A model generated the notes under the pieces. The model was not told the origin of the DNA and searched no databases. It was given only the letters and a program-made list of their open reading frames with translations. Position numbers and translations under genes: made by a program. 58,444 nucleotides of DNA from Rhodovulum sp. PH10 (GTDB lineage Bacteria > Pseudomonadota > Alphaproteobacteria > Rhizobiales > Xanthobacteraceae), in assembly GCF_000293785.1 (NCBI RefSeq), contig NZ_AKZI01000020.1, positions 1 through 58,444 of the forward strand. Direction: 5' to 3'. Shown here one piece after another: positions 33,241 to 43,355 of this stretch. The number at the start of each line of letters is the position of its first letter. The first letter of the stretch is position 1.

Positions 33241-34689
33241 TCATACCGGCTCTCCCATTGCACCCGCATTGATGCGGAGCACACGGCTTTCCGTCACTCT
33301 TTCCTCACCGGCGCCACGCGCTTCGCGCTCGGCCGCATCGCGCAGCCGCTTGGCCGCCGAGATGCGCACCAGCACCGGCTCGCGTTCCACCAGACGATCG
33401 AGCGCGACCTTCGCGGCATCGTCCCACGGCAGCTCGCGATGCAGACGCGACGGCGTCGCCTCCACGGTGTCGAGCTGCGTGCCGAGCGGCAGGATGTGGA
33501 ACAGCGCGTCGAACAGCGCGTTGCACACCTCCTGCACCAGATAGGTCGCGCCGCCATAGCCCATGAACGGCGTGCCGGTGTGCCGCCTGACGATCGCACC
33601 GGGGAACGACGCCGGAATGAACGCGGCGCGCCCGCCCTTCTCGGCGAGATACATGCGCTCGTTGTAGCTGCCGAACAGGACGAGCGGCGGCGTCTCGTGC
33701 ACCGCCTTGCGCACCGCCCGATTGTCCGGCTTGGTGCCGGCGGTGCGCGCGAACGAGAACGAGCACGGCATGCCCATCTCGGTCTCGAGGAAATGCCGCA
33801 CGCCCCGCGCATAGGTCTCGGTCGCGACGATGCCGAAGCTCGCGGTGCCGAAGAAGTCCTGCGTCACCGAGCGCCACAGATCCCACAACGGCTTTGCGGT
33901 CGTGTGCAGCTCGCGGGTGATGAACGGCTCGGGATCGAGGCCGGTCAGCTCGCCGAGCTTGCGCAGGAACTTGGTGGTCGAGTGCAGGCCGATCGGCGCC
34001 TGCAGCCAAGGACGCTCCAGCGTCTCGCACAACAGCCGGCCGAACTCGCGATACATGCAGACGTTCACGTCGGCGTCGGCGAGCCGCGGGATGTCGGCGA
34101 GATGGGTGCCGAGCGGGAAGACCAGATTGACCTCGGCGCCGATGCCCTCGACCAGCCGGCGGATCTCGGCGAGATCGGACGGCATGTTGAAGGTGCCGTA
34201 GCACGGGCCGATGATGTTGACGCGCGGCTTCTCGCCGGCGGCGCGGGGCTTGCGCTCCGGCACCTTGCGCAGGCCGAACTCGCTCCACAGCCAGCGCATC
34301 GCGCGGTCGGCGCTCTGCCACTGATCTTCGTCGATGGTGCGCGGCAGGAAGCGGCGGATGCCGGTGCCCTCCGGCGTCACGCCGCCGCCGATCATCTCGG
34401 CGATCGAGCCGGTGACCACCACCGACGGCAGGTCGGGATCGAGCGTCTTGTGGGCGCGCGCCATCGCACCCTCGGTGCCGTGCTGGCCGAGCTCCTCCTC
34501 GGAGAGGCCCGTCACCACGACCGGCAGCTCGTGCGGCGGCAGCGCGTCGGTGTAGTGCAGCACCGCGGTGACCGGCAGGTTCTCGCAGCCGACCGGGCCG
34601 TCGATGATCACCTGAAGGCCCTTCACCGCGGTGAAGACATAGACCGAGCCCCAGTAGCCGCCGGCGCGATCGTGGTCGAGGACGAGCAT
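33241..34689 (-). CDS. bchZ: BchZ, chlorophyllide reductase subunit Z
   Basis: 482-aa NifK-like subunit of chlorophyllide a reductase (BchXYZ), which reduces ring B of the chlorin. It starts [19 protein letters not shown]; Cys residues for the [4Fe-4S] cluster are in GPVGCENLP and the downstream [17 protein letters not shown] 34687-34689 shares one base with the bchY stop (TGATG). The 108-bp gap to the PufQ-like gene is part of the superoperon, and puf promoters may lie within the bchZ 3' region, as in Rhodobacter. Confidence 0.96.
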   Translation of the reverse strand: MLVLDHDRAGGYWGSVYVFTAVKGLQVIIDGPVGCENLPVTAVLHYTDALPPHELPVVVTGLSEEELGQHGTEGAMARAHKTLDPDLPSVVVTGSIAEMIGGGVTPEGTGIRRFLPRTIDEDQWQSADRAMRWLWSEFGLRKVPERKPRAAGEKPRVNIIGPCYGTFNMPSDLAEIRRLVEGIGAEVNLVFPLGTHLADIPRLADADVNVCMYREFGRLLCETLERPWLQAPIGLHSTTKFLRKLGELTGLDPEPFITRELHTTAKPLWDLWRSVTQDFFGTASFGIVATETYARGVRHFLETEMGMPCSFSFARTAGTKPDNRAVRKAVHETPPLVLFGSYNERMYLAEKGGRAAFIPASFPGAIVRRHTGTPFMGYGGATYLVQEVCNALFDALFHILPLGTQLDTVEATPSRLHRELPWDDAAKVALDRLVEREPVLVRISAAKRLRDAAEREARGAGEERVTESRVLRINAGAMGEPV

Positions 34690-36413
34690 CAGATCGCCTC
34701 CTCGGCCTTGCGGCGCTTCGCCTGGGCGGCGAGCTGGCGGCGCATCTTTTCGCGGAACTCGGGGTGCGGCGTCGGCACGTCCTCGAGCACGCCGGCGCTG
34801 TCGCCGACCCCGACGCCGGCGAACAGCGCGGTCATCGCGTCGAACCGCGCCTTGTTGCCGATCGCGGTGTTGATCACCTGGGCGAGCGAGCCGGCGCCGG
34901 CCGGACCCATCAGCGGGCGCGCCGAGATCAGATTGGTGAAATAGAGCGCCGGGATGCCGCGGCTCTTGGCGTGCTGCACGACCGGCGTGGTGCCGATCGC
35001 GAGATCGGGCACGAAGGCGTCGACCGCGGCCAAGTCCTGCTCGAGCGAGGCGCGGTACTGCACCGCGACGCCCTTCGCCTCGAGCCAGGCGCGATCGTCC
35101 TCCGACCAGCGGGTGCGCGGGCACGCCGTGCCGACATAACGCACGTCGGCGCCGCTCTCGATCAGCAAACGCGCGACGAGCAGCTCCGAGCCCTCGTAGC
35201 CCGACAGCGTGATGCGGCCCTTCACCGGTGCACCGGCGAGCGCGCCCTTGATCGCCGGCAAGAACTTGTTCTTCGCCGCGTCGACCTTCGCCTTGGCGAC
35301 GCCGCACGCCTCGCCGATCGCGTCGAGCCAGGCCGCCGTGCCGTCGTGACCGACCGGCGCCGAGCCGACCACGGCACGGCCGGCGGTCTCGAACTCGCGG
35401 ATGCACGACGTGTAGAACGGATGGATCGCCGCGACCGCCGCGCAGTCGAGTGCGGCATAGAGCTCGCGCCACTCGCGGGTCGGCACCACGGGACCGCAGG
35501 CGAGGCCGAGCGGCTCCAGCATCATGCCGATGCCGATCGGGTCGGCCGGGAACATCTCGCCGAGCAGCGTCACGGTCGGGCGCAGGCTGCGGCCGCCGCG
35601 CGGCGCCTGCACCGGCCCCTGCTCCGCCTCGTTGCGGGCGTAGTTCAGCATCGCGCCGGACAGAACGTCCTTCGCCTCGGCATGGGTCGGCACGCCGAAG
35701 CCCGGCACGTCGATGCCGATCACCCGCACGTCGTTGATCGTCTTCGGCAGCAGCCGCAGCGGCACGCCCGACGCGGTCGGGACGCACAGATTGATGATCA
35801 CGACGGCGTCGTGCTGCGCCGGATCGGCGAGCTGATGCACCGCGTCGCGGATGTCCTCGAACAGCTTTCCGGTGACCAGCGTCTCGGAGTTGAACGGCAC
35901 GTAGCCGACGCTGCGGCGCGCGCCGTAGAAATGCGAGGTGAAGGTGAGGCCGTAGACGCAGCAGGCCGAGCCCGACAGCACGGTCGCGGTGCGGCGCATG
36001 CGCAGGCCGACGCGCAGCGAGCCGAACGCCGGGCACATGCTCTGCGGCTGGTCGTGCGGGCCGACCGGATAGTCGGCGGCATAGCGCGCCAAAATCTCGG
36101 CGGCGCCGGCATTCTCGCCGGCCTCGATCGCCGCGCGGCGCATCTCGCCCGGGCCGGCGTGACAGCCCCATCCGTCGTCCCGAGCGGCACGCGAATCGCC
36201 GCCCGCCGACCCGGCGGGCCGAGAGCCCCGATCGTCCGCTGCGGTATCGTCTGCCGCGGTGTCGCCTCGCGAGGCCGGCGCATCGGTGGTCGCAGCATCA
36301 CCAGCGAGGTCGGCCGCCACGGCGTTCGACAGCGGCGCCTGCGCGGCTCCGTCGTACACCACCTCGGTCGTCGCTGCCGTCTCGGCCGCCTTATGGGTTT
36401 CGCTGTCCGACAT
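34689..36413 (-). CDS. bchY: BchY, chlorophyllide reductase subunit Y
   Basis: 574-aa NifD-like subunit of chlorophyllide a reductase. The conserved part begins at [15 protein letters not shown] (residue about 81) and includes [20 protein letters not shown] and [18 protein letters not shown] with cluster Cys. The first 80 residues are Ala/Asp/Thr-rich low complexity, longer than usual for BchY; a downstream start cannot be excluded. 89 bp separate it from bchX. Confidence 0.95.
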   Translation of the reverse strand: MSDSETHKAAETAATTEVVYDGAAQAPLSNAVAADLAGDAATTDAPASRGDTAADDTAADDRGSRPAGSAGGDSRAARDDGWGCHAGPGEMRRAAIEAGENAGAAEILARYAADYPVGPHDQPQSMCPAFGSLRVGLRMRRTATVLSGSACCVYGLTFTSHFYGARRSVGYVPFNSETLVTGKLFEDIRDAVHQLADPAQHDAVVIINLCVPTASGVPLRLLPKTINDVRVIGIDVPGFGVPTHAEAKDVLSGAMLNYARNEAEQGPVQAPRGGRSLRPTVTLLGEMFPADPIGIGMMLEPLGLACGPVVPTREWRELYAALDCAAVAAIHPFYTSCIREFETAGRAVVGSAPVGHDGTAAWLDAIGEACGVAKAKVDAAKNKFLPAIKGALAGAPVKGRITLSGYEGSELLVARLLIESGADVRYVGTACPRTRWSEDDRAWLEAKGVAVQYRASLEQDLAAVDAFVPDLAIGTTPVVQHAKSRGIPALYFTNLISARPLMGPAGAGSLAQVINTAIGNKARFDAMTALFAGVGVGDSAGVLEDVPTPHPEFREKMRRQLAAQAKRRKAEEAI

Positions 36414-36502
36414 CTCGTCCCGTCGTCAGAAACGCGCCTCGCACCACACACCTCCGGCCGTCCACCGGCCCGCCGCGCGGGCCGGAGCGGCCGCATGAAC
36501 CG

Positions 36503-37495
36503 TCAAACGTCGTCGTAGATCACCTCGAGCGACGGCTTCAGCGGCACCACCCCGCCGCACATGTCTTCCTGCGTCGCCGGCTCCAGCACCACGTCGCGGC
36601 CGACCACGTCGCTCTCGAACAGGCCGAGCAGTGCCTCCTGGGTCAGCGGCTTCGGCCGCTGCGGCGGCGCCTCGGCGACGTTCACCGCGAGCTGCTCGAA
36701 CAGCGGCCCCCAGGTCGTGCCCGGACGGGCGACGATCTGATAGGCGGCACTCAGCCGGCGGATCTCCTCGTTGGCCGGGATCGACGCCAGCACCGGAATG
36801 CCGGCGGCAGAAGCAAAACCCTGCGCCTCGCCGGTGCCGTCGTCCTTGTTGATCACCATGCCGGCGACGCCGACATTGCCGCCGAGCTTTCTGAAATACT
36901 CCACCGCCGAGCAGACATTGTTGGCGACATAGAGCGATTGCAGGTCGTTCGAGCCGACCACGATGACCTTTTGGCACATGTCGCGGGCGATCGGCAGGCC
37001 GAAGCCGCCGCACACCACGTCGCCCAGGAAGTCGAGCAGCACGTAGTCGAAGCCCCACTCGTGGAAGCCGAGCTTCTCCAGCGTCTCGAAGCCGTGGATG
37101 ATGCCGCGCCCGCCGCAGCCGCGCCCGACCTCCGGGCCGCCGAGCTCCATCGCGAACACGCCGTCGCGCTTGAAGCAGACGTCGGAGACGGTGATCTCCT
37201 CGCCGGCGAGCTTCTTCTTGGCGGAGGTCTCGATGATGGTCGGCGTCGCCCGGCCGCCGAACAGAAGCGACGTCGTGTCGCTCTTCGGGTCGCAGCCGAT
37301 CAGCAGGACACGCTTGCCCTTCTGTGCCATCATGTAGGAGAGGTTGGCGAGCGTGAAGCTCTTGCCGATGCCGCCCTTGCCGTAGATCGCGATGATCTGC
37401 GTCTGCTTGGACGCAGCGGTCGGCACCGGATCGGGTCCGATGGCGGCCTCGGCGCGCAGGCGGTCGGTCATGTCGAGCGGCACGGACGCGTTCAT
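36503..37495 (-). CDS. bchX: BchX, ATPase subunit of chlorophyllide reductase
   Basis: 330-aa NifH-like iron protein. P-loop GKGGIGKS at 39-46; cluster Cys are C127 (GRGCGG) and C162 (DVVCGG). It differs from BchL by the SFTLANLSYMMAQKG and CDPKSDTTSLLFGG segments typical of BchX. ATG 37493-37495 overlaps the bchC stop (ATGA). Confidence 0.97.
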   Translation of the reverse strand: MNASVPLDMTDRLRAEAAIGPDPVPTAASKQTQIIAIYGKGGIGKSFTLANLSYMMAQKGKRVLLIGCDPKSDTTSLLFGGRATPTIIETSAKKKLAGEEITVSDVCFKRDGVFAMELGGPEVGRGCGGRGIIHGFETLEKLGFHEWGFDYVLLDFLGDVVCGGFGLPIARDMCQKVIVVGSNDLQSLYVANNVCSAVEYFRKLGGNVGVAGMVINKDDGTGEAQGFASAAGIPVLASIPANEEIRRLSAAYQIVARPGTTWGPLFEQLAVNVAEAPPQRPKPLTQEALLGLFESDVVGRDVVLEPATQEDMCGGVVPLKPSLEVIYDDV

Positions 37496-38433
37496 GCGGT
37501 TCCTCTCCAGTCGAGAATCATCTTCAGACAGGTCGGGTCGGTGAACGCGGTCCGGTAAGCCGCAGGCGCGTCGGACGCCGCGGACCGGTGCGTGATGAGA
37601 CCGTCGAGCGAGAGCCGGCCCTGCTCGATCAGTTGCTTGACGGCGGCGAGATCGGGCTCGCGCCATTCGGCGGCGACCCGCAGGGTCGCTTCGCGCATGA
37701 AGGCCGGCGGAAAGCCGAAGGAGAGCGGCGCGCTGTAGAAGCCGGCCAGCACGATGGTGCCGTGCGGCGCCAGCCGGCCGATCAGCGTGTCGAGCAGCTT
37801 TGCGTCACCCGAGACGTCGCAGATCACCGCGTAATCACGTCGCGGATCGTCGGCCGGATCCTTCACGGTGTAGCCGAGCGCGCCGTGCGCGCGGTCCGGA
37901 TTGGTCTCCCAGACGACGGGCGGCTCCCCGCCCGCCAGCGTGACCAGCCGGGCGAGGAGGCGACCGAGAACGCCGTGCCCGACGATCAGCCCGGGCGGCG
38001 TCCCACCGGCCCCCTGCATGGCGTGGTACGCCGTCGCGGCCAACGCCAACAGGACGCCCCGTTCGTTCAGATCGGACGCGATCGGCACCGCCTTGGCGCC
38101 GGGCACCACGACCCGGCTGGCGGCCCCACCGAACAATCCGCGAATGTCGCCGTAGCACCGCGCACCGGGGACGAACACCGTCTCGCCGACGCTGCGGCCC
38201 GAGCGCGGCCCCGCCGCGCTCACCCGCCCGACCGACTCGTAGCCCGGCACCAGCGGATAGCCGAGCCCGGGAAAGGGCGGCATCCGACCCGACCAGAGCA
38301 GGCGCTCGGTCCCGGTGCTGATCCCGCTCCATGCGATGTCGACGACCACGTCCTCGTCACCGGGGCGCGCGAGGTCGAGCCGACTGAGCACGAGGCGTTC
38401 AGGCTCCTCGAGGACGACCGCTACAGTGTCCAT
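37492..38433 (-). CDS. bchC: BchC, 3-hydroxyethyl bacteriochlorophyllide a dehydrogenase
   Basis: 313-aa medium-chain dehydrogenase that oxidises the C3 hydroxyethyl group to acetyl. Family segments are WSGISTGTERLLWSGRMPPF near residue 35 and GYPLVPGYESVGRV. The nucleotide-binding motif is GLIVGHGVLGRLLARLV. It lacks the structural-zinc Cys cluster, as is normal for BchC. It sits between crtF and bchX; a candidate promoter and PpsR site lie in the 87-bp gap upstream. Confidence 0.96.
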   Translation of the reverse strand: MDTVAVVLEEPERLVLSRLDLARPGDEDVVVDIAWSGISTGTERLLWSGRMPPFPGLGYPLVPGYESVGRVSAAGPRSGRSVGETVFVPGARCYGDIRGLFGGAASRVVVPGAKAVPIASDLNERGVLLALAATAYHAMQGAGGTPPGLIVGHGVLGRLLARLVTLAGGEPPVVWETNPDRAHGALGYTVKDPADDPRRDYAVICDVSGDAKLLDTLIGRLAPHGTIVLAGFYSAPLSFGFPPAFMREATLRVAAEWREPDLAAVKQLIEQGRLSLDGLITHRSAASDAPAAYRTAFTDPTCLKMILDWRGTA

Positions 38434-38479
38434 GACGTCTCCGAGCCGTGTGGCGGGAGGTTCTTCACAACGAAGGATG

Positions 38480-38511
38480 TGTCAGCCTACCCTGACTGCA
38501 ATTTCTGTCAA
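38480..38511 (-). promoter_or_regulatory. candidate bchC promoter with PpsR site
   Basis: On the minus strand TTGACA (38511-38506) is followed after 16 bp by TAGGCT (38489-38484). TGTCAGCCTACCCTGACT (38480-38497), one base from TGT-N12-ACA, covers the -10. In Rhodobacter bchC also has its own PpsR-repressed promoter. Confidence 0.55.
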
Positions 38512-38520
38512 GTCGTATTG

Positions 38521-39681
38521 TCATATCCGGGAGGAGCCGTCCACCTCTGCCACAACTACTTGGAGAAGAATGGGATTTTTGGTCGGCTGCAGGCGCGGCC
38601 GGGCGAAGCCGGCGGCCGTCAGGAGGGCGTACAGCGCCTCCGGCGGGCGAGGTCGCCCACTTTTCATCGCCCAAAGGTAGAAGCCGAAATAGGCCTCTCC
38701 GGCGGGTTCCCCGCCCGGCACGTCGGACATCGGCTCGGCCACCACCACGATCCCGTCCGGCGGCAGCGCCTGCCGCGCCGCCTTCAGCAGCGCCAGCACG
38801 GTCGCGTCGTCGTGGTCGTGCAGCACCCGCACGAAGGAGATCGTGTCGGCGCCGGGCGGCAGCGCGTCGGTGCGGAAGTCGCCGCCGAACACCGCGGCGC
38901 GGTCGGCGAGCCCGGCCGCCGCGAGCCGCGCCTCGGCCCGCCCGACCACCGCCGGCAAATCGAACAGCATCAGCGACAGTTTCGGGAACCGCGCGCCGGC
39001 CGCCGCCAGGAAGGCCCCCTCCCCGCCGCCGACGTCGAGCAGGCAGCGCCGCCGCCCGAGTTTTACCGCCGAGAACACCTCGTGGGCGACGAACGCCTGG
39101 GTCGCCGCCATCAGCTGCGAATAGGCGCCGACCTGGGCATCCGGCAGCGTGCCCGGCCGCGGGTCGCGGGCATAGGCCCAGAAGCGCGACAGCGCCGTCT
39201 CCTTCTCCCGGTCGGCGAGCAATGCGACCGGATCGGCGAGGTCGGCATAGAGAAGCGTGTGGTGCTCGATCATCTCGGCGAGGCCGCCGGCGCCGCGCAG
39301 CGCCGCCCCGTGAATGCCGAGGCCGAATCGGTCCGGCCCGCGCCGCTCGGTGAGGTCGAGCGTGGCGGCGGCCTCGAGCAGCCGGCGCATCGCGTCCGGC
39401 GACAGCCCGGTGCGCGCCGCCAGCGCATCGACCTCCTGCGGCCCGTCGGCCAACAGGTCGAACACCTTCAGCCGCACGCAGGCGAGCAGGATTTGCGAAT
39501 AGACGAAGCCGGCGACGAGGTCGAACAGCGCCCGCGTGCGCCGCCGCGCCAGCGCCCGGGTCGGCGGAAAGGCGGCGGCGAGACGCTGGAAGCGCGCACT
39601 CGCCAGCATCCGGTTGCGCAAGGCGAACCAGCGCTCGGCCAACCCGGAGGGGCGTTTCACGCTATGCGGCGCCGCGTCCAC
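38521..39681 (-). CDS. crtF: CrtF, hydroxyneurosporene/demethylspheroidene O-methyltransferase
   Basis: 386-aa SAM-dependent O-methyltransferase that methylates the C1 hydroxyl of carotenoids in the spirilloxanthin series. An N-terminal dimerisation/winged-helix part (VDALAARTGLSPDAMRRLLE) precedes the SAM motif CLLDVGGGEGAFLAAA and the catalytic region SFVRVLHDHDD with VVVAEPMSD. Normal length. The stop lies 87 bp before bchC. Confidence 0.95.
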   Translation of the reverse strand: MDAAPHSVKRPSGLAERWFALRNRMLASARFQRLAAAFPPTRALARRRTRALFDLVAGFVYSQILLACVRLKVFDLLADGPQEVDALAARTGLSPDAMRRLLEAAATLDLTERRGPDRFGLGIHGAALRGAGGLAEMIEHHTLLYADLADPVALLADREKETALSRFWAYARDPRPGTLPDAQVGAYSQLMAATQAFVAHEVFSAVKLGRRRCLLDVGGGEGAFLAAAGARFPKLSLMLFDLPAVVGRAEARLAAAGLADRAAVFGGDFRTDALPPGADTISFVRVLHDHDDATVLALLKAARQALPPDGIVVVAEPMSDVPGGEPAGEAYFGFYLWAMKSGRPRPPEALYALLTAAGFARPRLQPTKNPILLQVVVAEVDGSSRI

Positions 39682-39844
39682 CTCGCCGCTCTCGCTTTCG
39701 TGGTGAGGTTCGTGGTGAGGACGGATCCGACGCGCCGGGAGAGCGGCGCGCCTCGGCGTCTCGGGGGCTCGGCGTCTCGGCCGCCCGGCGGCGGAGACGG
39801 CGTCCGGCGGAAGGCGTCGCCCGCCCGCCGCCGACGTCGGGCGA

Positions 39845-40711
39845 TCAGGCCGCGACCGCGGCGAGCCGCTTCGGCACCAGCCGCTTGACCTCCGAGCGGA
39901 TCAGCAGGCGCAGCGCCTCGCCGCCGGGGCAGTCCGGAATCGCGCCGATCGCGCCCTTCACCAGCTCCTCGAGCCGCGCCATCGCGCCCTCGATGCCGAG
40001 CTGGGTGACCGCGCTCGGCCGGCCGAGCGTGACGTCCTTGCCGACCGGCTTGCCGAGCTCCTCCTCGTCGGAGGCGGCATCGCGCAGATCGTCGGCCACC
40101 TGATAGGCGAGGCCGATATTCGCCCCGACCGCCCGCCACGGCGCCGGATCGGCACCGGCCGCCGCCGCGCCGAGCATGGTCGCCGCCGAGAACAGCGCGC
40201 CGGTCTTCTGCTCGTGATACTCGGCGAGGTCGCAGCGCGGCTCGCATTCCCACGCCTGCCCGGCGGCGATGCCGTGCGGCATGCCGACCGACTGGCCGAC
40301 GATCCGCATCACCGCCGGCAAACGCTCCGGCGAGCACGGCACATAAGCGAGCTGCTCGAACGCCAGCACGATCAGCGCGTCACCGGCCAAGACCGCGATC
40401 CGCTCGCCATAGGCGGCGTGCACCGACGGCTTGCCGCGCCGCAGCGAGGCGTCGTCGAAGCACGGCAGGTCGTCGTGGATCAGCGAGGCGCAATGGAGGA
40501 ACTCGATCGAGGCCGCAGCCGCGTCGGTCAGCGCCGGCTGGTCGTCGCCGCAGGCCGCCGCCGCCGCCAGGCACAGCCGCGGCCGCACCCGCGCCCCCTT
40601 CGGGAACACCGCGTACCGCATCGCGGAGGCCAGCTTGCTCGGAGCGCTGGGAATCTCGGCCCGCGTCAGCGCGGCATCGAGTGCCTGCTCGATCCGTGTG
40701 ATACCATCCAT
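39845..40711 (-). CDS. crtE: CrtE, geranylgeranyl diphosphate synthase
   Basis: 288-aa trans-prenyltransferase supplying GGPP for carotenoids and the bacteriochlorophyll tail. The first Asp-rich motif is DDLPCFDD (80-87) and the second DDLRD near residue 210; KGARVRPRL and the EQKTG segment bind IPP. First gene of the crtEF-bchCXYZ-puf superoperon and divergent from crtD. The 163-bp gap to crtF shows no feature. Confidence 0.95.
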   Translation of the reverse strand: MDGITRIEQALDAALTRAEIPSAPSKLASAMRYAVFPKGARVRPRLCLAAAAACGDDQPALTDAAAASIEFLHCASLIHDDLPCFDDASLRRGKPSVHAAYGERIAVLAGDALIVLAFEQLAYVPCSPERLPAVMRIVGQSVGMPHGIAAGQAWECEPRCDLAEYHEQKTGALFSAATMLGAAAAGADPAPWRAVGANIGLAYQVADDLRDAASDEEELGKPVGKDVTLGRPSAVTQLGIEGAMARLEELVKGAIGAIPDCPGGEALRLLIRSEVKRLVPKRLAAVAA

Positions 40712-40755
40712 GATCGCAGCCCCCGTTTCGGACCTGCCGAAATGTAATGATCGGT

Positions 40756-40786
40756 TGTCACATATAAGTGTAACGCACTATAGACG
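40756..40786 (+). promoter_or_regulatory. candidate crtD promoter with PpsR-like site in the crtE-crtD divergent region
   Basis: TTGTCA (40756-40761) and TATAGA (40780-40785) are spaced 18 bp. TGTAACGCACTATAGACG (40769-40786), one base from TGT-N12-ACA, covers the -10. The divergent gap is only 116 bp, so one PpsR dimer could affect both directions. Confidence 0.45.
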
Positions 40787-40827
40787 GTTGCACGGCGAAC
40801 TCAACGGTAATTCCACGGACGGGGGCC

Positions 40828-42369
40828 TTGGCGAACACGGCGATCGTGGTCGGAGCGGGCATCGGCGGCCTCGCGGCAGCCGTCGACCTGGCGGTGGCGG
40901 GGGTCGCCGTGACGGTGGTGGAAGCCGCCGCGACGCCGGGCGGAAAAATCAGGCGGGTGCCGGTCGCCGGCACCTCGATCGACGCCGGCCCGACCGTGCT
41001 GACGATGCGCTGGGTGTTCGAGGATCTGCTCGCCGCCGCCGGCACCTCGGTCGCGCGCGAATTGTCGCTGCAGCCGCTCGAGCTGATCGCCCGCCACGCC
41101 TGGAGCGCCACCGAGCGGCTCGATCTGTTCGCCGATCTCGACCGCTCGGCCGACGCCGTCGGCGACTTCGCCGGCGCGGCGGAAGCGCGCGGCTTCCGTG
41201 AGTTTTGCGCCCGCGCCGCGCGGATCTATCGCGTGCTCGAGAAGCCGTATCTGTGCGGCAGCCGGCTGCGCACCCCGTTCGGCCTGGTGAAGCGCGTCGG
41301 CTTTCACCGGCTGTCCGATCTGATCGCCCTGTCGCCCTATGCGACGCTGTGGAGCGCGCTCGGCCGCCATTTCCGTGACCCGCGGCTGCAGCAGCTGTTC
41401 GGCCGCTACGCCACCTATGTCGGCTCGTCGCCGTTCCAAACGCCGGCGACGCTGATGCTGGTCGCCCATGTCGAAGGCGAGGGCGTGTGGGTGATCGAGG
41501 GCGGCATGCACCGGCTCGCGACCGCCCTCGCCACCGTCGCCACCCGGCTCGGCGTGACGTTTCGCTACGGCACGCCGGTGCGCGAGGTTCTGGTCGACCG
41601 CACGATGGGCGCCACCGGCGTCGTGCTCGATGGCGGCGAGCGCCTCGCCGCCGACAATGTGGTGCTGAACACCGACGTCGGCGCGGTGGCGAGCGGCCTG
41701 CTCGGCGAAGACGTCTCGCACGCAGCGCCGAAAATTCCGCCGGCGATCCGGTCGCTGTCGGCGCTGACCTGGACGGTGGCGGCGCAGACCGACGGCTTTC
41801 CGCTGCATCACCACACGGTGTTCTTCTCGCGCGACTACCGCGCAGAATTCGACCGGCTGTTCGGCGAGCGGCGCTTTCCGCACGAGCCGACCGTCTATGT
41901 CTGCGCGCAGGATCGCGGCGCCGATCCGAGCGTGACGCCGCAAGGGCCGGAGCGGCTCTTGTGCCTCGTCAATGCGCCGGCGATCGGCGACCGGCCGATC
42001 GACCCCGCCGCGATCGAGGCGTGCGAAAACGCCGCACTGGAAAAACTCGCCGCCTGCGGCTTGACGATCCGCTACCGGCCGGAGGCGAGCCGCCTCACCA
42101 CGCCGGCCGACTTTCACCGGCTCTTTCCGGGAACCGGAGGAGCCCTCTACGGAAGGGCATCGCACGGATGGACGGCATCGTTCAGGCGCCCGGGATCGCG
42201 CACCCGCATTCCGGGCCTGTATCTCGCGGGGGGCAGCACGCATCCGGGACCGGGCTTGCCGATGGCGGCGCTGTCGGGACGGCTGGCGGCAGCCGCGCTG
42301 ATTTCGGACCGCGCTTCGACGAGGCGGTCGCACCCGGCGGGTATCTGTGGTGGTACGTCGACGCGGTGA
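40828..42369 (+). CDS. crtD: CrtD, hydroxycarotenoid 3,4-desaturase
   Basis: 513-aa FAD-dependent carotenoid desaturase introducing the 3,4 double bond. The FAD motif VVGAGIGGLAAAVDLAVAG begins at residue 7; the C-terminal FAD contact is YLAGGSTHPGPGLPMAALSG. The start is TTG 40828, the only start in frame ahead of the FAD motif. The last 18 residues (ASTRRSHPAG and onward) lie beyond the family region and overlap crtC in another frame. Confidence 0.93.
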   Translation: MANTAIVVGAGIGGLAAAVDLAVAGVAVTVVEAAATPGGKIRRVPVAGTSIDAGPTVLTMRWVFEDLLAAAGTSVARELSLQPLELIARHAWSATERLDLFADLDRSADAVGDFAGAAEARGFREFCARAARIYRVLEKPYLCGSRLRTPFGLVKRVGFHRLSDLIALSPYATLWSALGRHFRDPRLQQLFGRYATYVGSSPFQTPATLMLVAHVEGEGVWVIEGGMHRLATALATVATRLGVTFRYGTPVREVLVDRTMGATGVVLDGGERLAADNVVLNTDVGAVASGLLGEDVSHAAPKIPPAIRSLSALTWTVAAQTDGFPLHHHTVFFSRDYRAEFDRLFGERRFPHEPTVYVCAQDRGADPSVTPQGPERLLCLVNAPAIGDRPIDPAAIEACENAALEKLAACGLTIRYRPEASRLTTPADFHRLFPGTGGALYGRASHGWTASFRRPGSRTRIPGLYLAGGSTHPGPGLPMAALSGRLAAAALISDRASTRRSHPAGICGGTSTR

Positions 42370-43268
42370 GCGACGACGGGCGCCACGCGCTCACCATCAT
42401 CGCCTTCGTCGGCAGCGTCTTCTCGCCTTATTACGCCTGGGCCCGCAAGCGCGCGGCCGCGCCGTCCGCGGTCGATCCGCACGACTTCTGCTCGCTCAAC
42501 GTCGCGCTCTACGGCGACTGCCGGCGCTGGGCCATGACCGAGCGGGACCGCGGCGCGCTCTCTCGCGACGCCTCCTCGCTGGCGATCGGCCCGAGCGCGC
42601 TCGCCTGGGACGGCACGACGCTGACGATCGAGATCGACGAGACGGCGACGCCGCTGCCCTCGCGCCTGCGCGGCACCGTGCGCGTGCGGCCCGCCGGCCT
42701 CACCGGGAAAAGCTTCGCGCTCGACGGTGCCGGCTTGCATCGCTGGCGGCCGATCGCGCCGTGCTCGGACGTCGAGGTCGATCTCGCGCGGCCCGGCCTG
42801 TCGTGGCGCGGCCACGGCTATCTCGACAGCAATATCGGTGACGAGCCGGTGGAGAGCGCGTTCGTGCGGTGGGACTGGTCGCGGGCGGCCCTGCCGGACG
42901 GCAGCGCAGCGGTGCTCTATCACGCGATCCGCCGCGGCGCGGACGGCGGCGAGGGCGCGGAGACCGGGCTCGCCTTGAAGTTCGATCGCAGCGGGGCGGT
43001 GACGGAGTTCGATGCGCCGCCGCCGGTGATGCTGCCGGCCAGCGCCTGGCGGGTGCCGCGCGAGACGCGGGCCGATCCCGGCACTGCGGTGACGATCGTC
43101 GACACGCTGGAGGACACGCCGTTCTATGCGCGCTCGCTGATCACCGGCACGCTCGGCGGCGAGCCGGTGACCGCCGTGCACGAGAGCTTGTCGCTCGACC
43201 GCTTCGCCGCCCCCTGGGTGCAGGCGATGCTGCCGTTCCGCATGCCGCGCCGCCGCACCCGGCGGTGA
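42168..43268 (+). CDS. crtC: CrtC, hydroxyneurosporene (carotenoid 1,2-) hydratase
   Basis: 366-aa reading frame for the hydratase that adds water at C1. Family segments are PRFDEAVAPGGYLWWYVDA, FVGSVFSPYYAWARKR and RGHGYLDSNIGDEPVESAF. The start is uncertain. ATG 42168 is the only standard start ahead of the PGGYLWWYVDA motif, but it gives a 202-nt overlap with crtD and a non-conserved leader. GTG 42366 overlaps the crtD stop as GTGA, like other junctions here, but would lose that motif. Confidence 0.9.
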   Translation: MDGIVQAPGIAHPHSGPVSRGGQHASGTGLADGGAVGTAGGSRADFGPRFDEAVAPGGYLWWYVDAVSDDGRHALTIIAFVGSVFSPYYAWARKRAAAPSAVDPHDFCSLNVALYGDCRRWAMTERDRGALSRDASSLAIGPSALAWDGTTLTIEIDETATPLPSRLRGTVRVRPAGLTGKSFALDGAGLHRWRPIAPCSDVEVDLARPGLSWRGHGYLDSNIGDEPVESAFVRWDWSRAALPDGSAAVLYHAIRRGADGGEGAETGLALKFDRSGAVTEFDAPPPVMLPASAWRVPRETRADPGTAVTIVDTLEDTPFYARSLITGTLGGEPVTAVHESLSLDRFAAPWVQAMLPFRMPRRRTRR

Positions 43269-43301
43269 CACGCGCCGACGAAAACACGACGACGAGACAC
43301 G

Positions 43302-43347
43302 ACGACCTCCACCGCGGTCGGCCGAACGCCGGCGCGGTGGAGGTCGT
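43302..43347. terminator. bidirectional terminator-like hairpin between crtC and the 53-aa gene
   Basis: A perfect 15-bp stem (43302-43316 with 43333-43347) and a 16-nt loop lie between two convergent genes. There is no T-tract on either side. Confidence 0.7.
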
Positions 43348-43355
43348 GATCACGA

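Noticed and set aside
33241-37495. Nitrogenase nifHDK-like genes
   Set aside because: The sequence motifs and context identify BchX, BchY and BchZ, which are paralogues of nitrogenase subunits.
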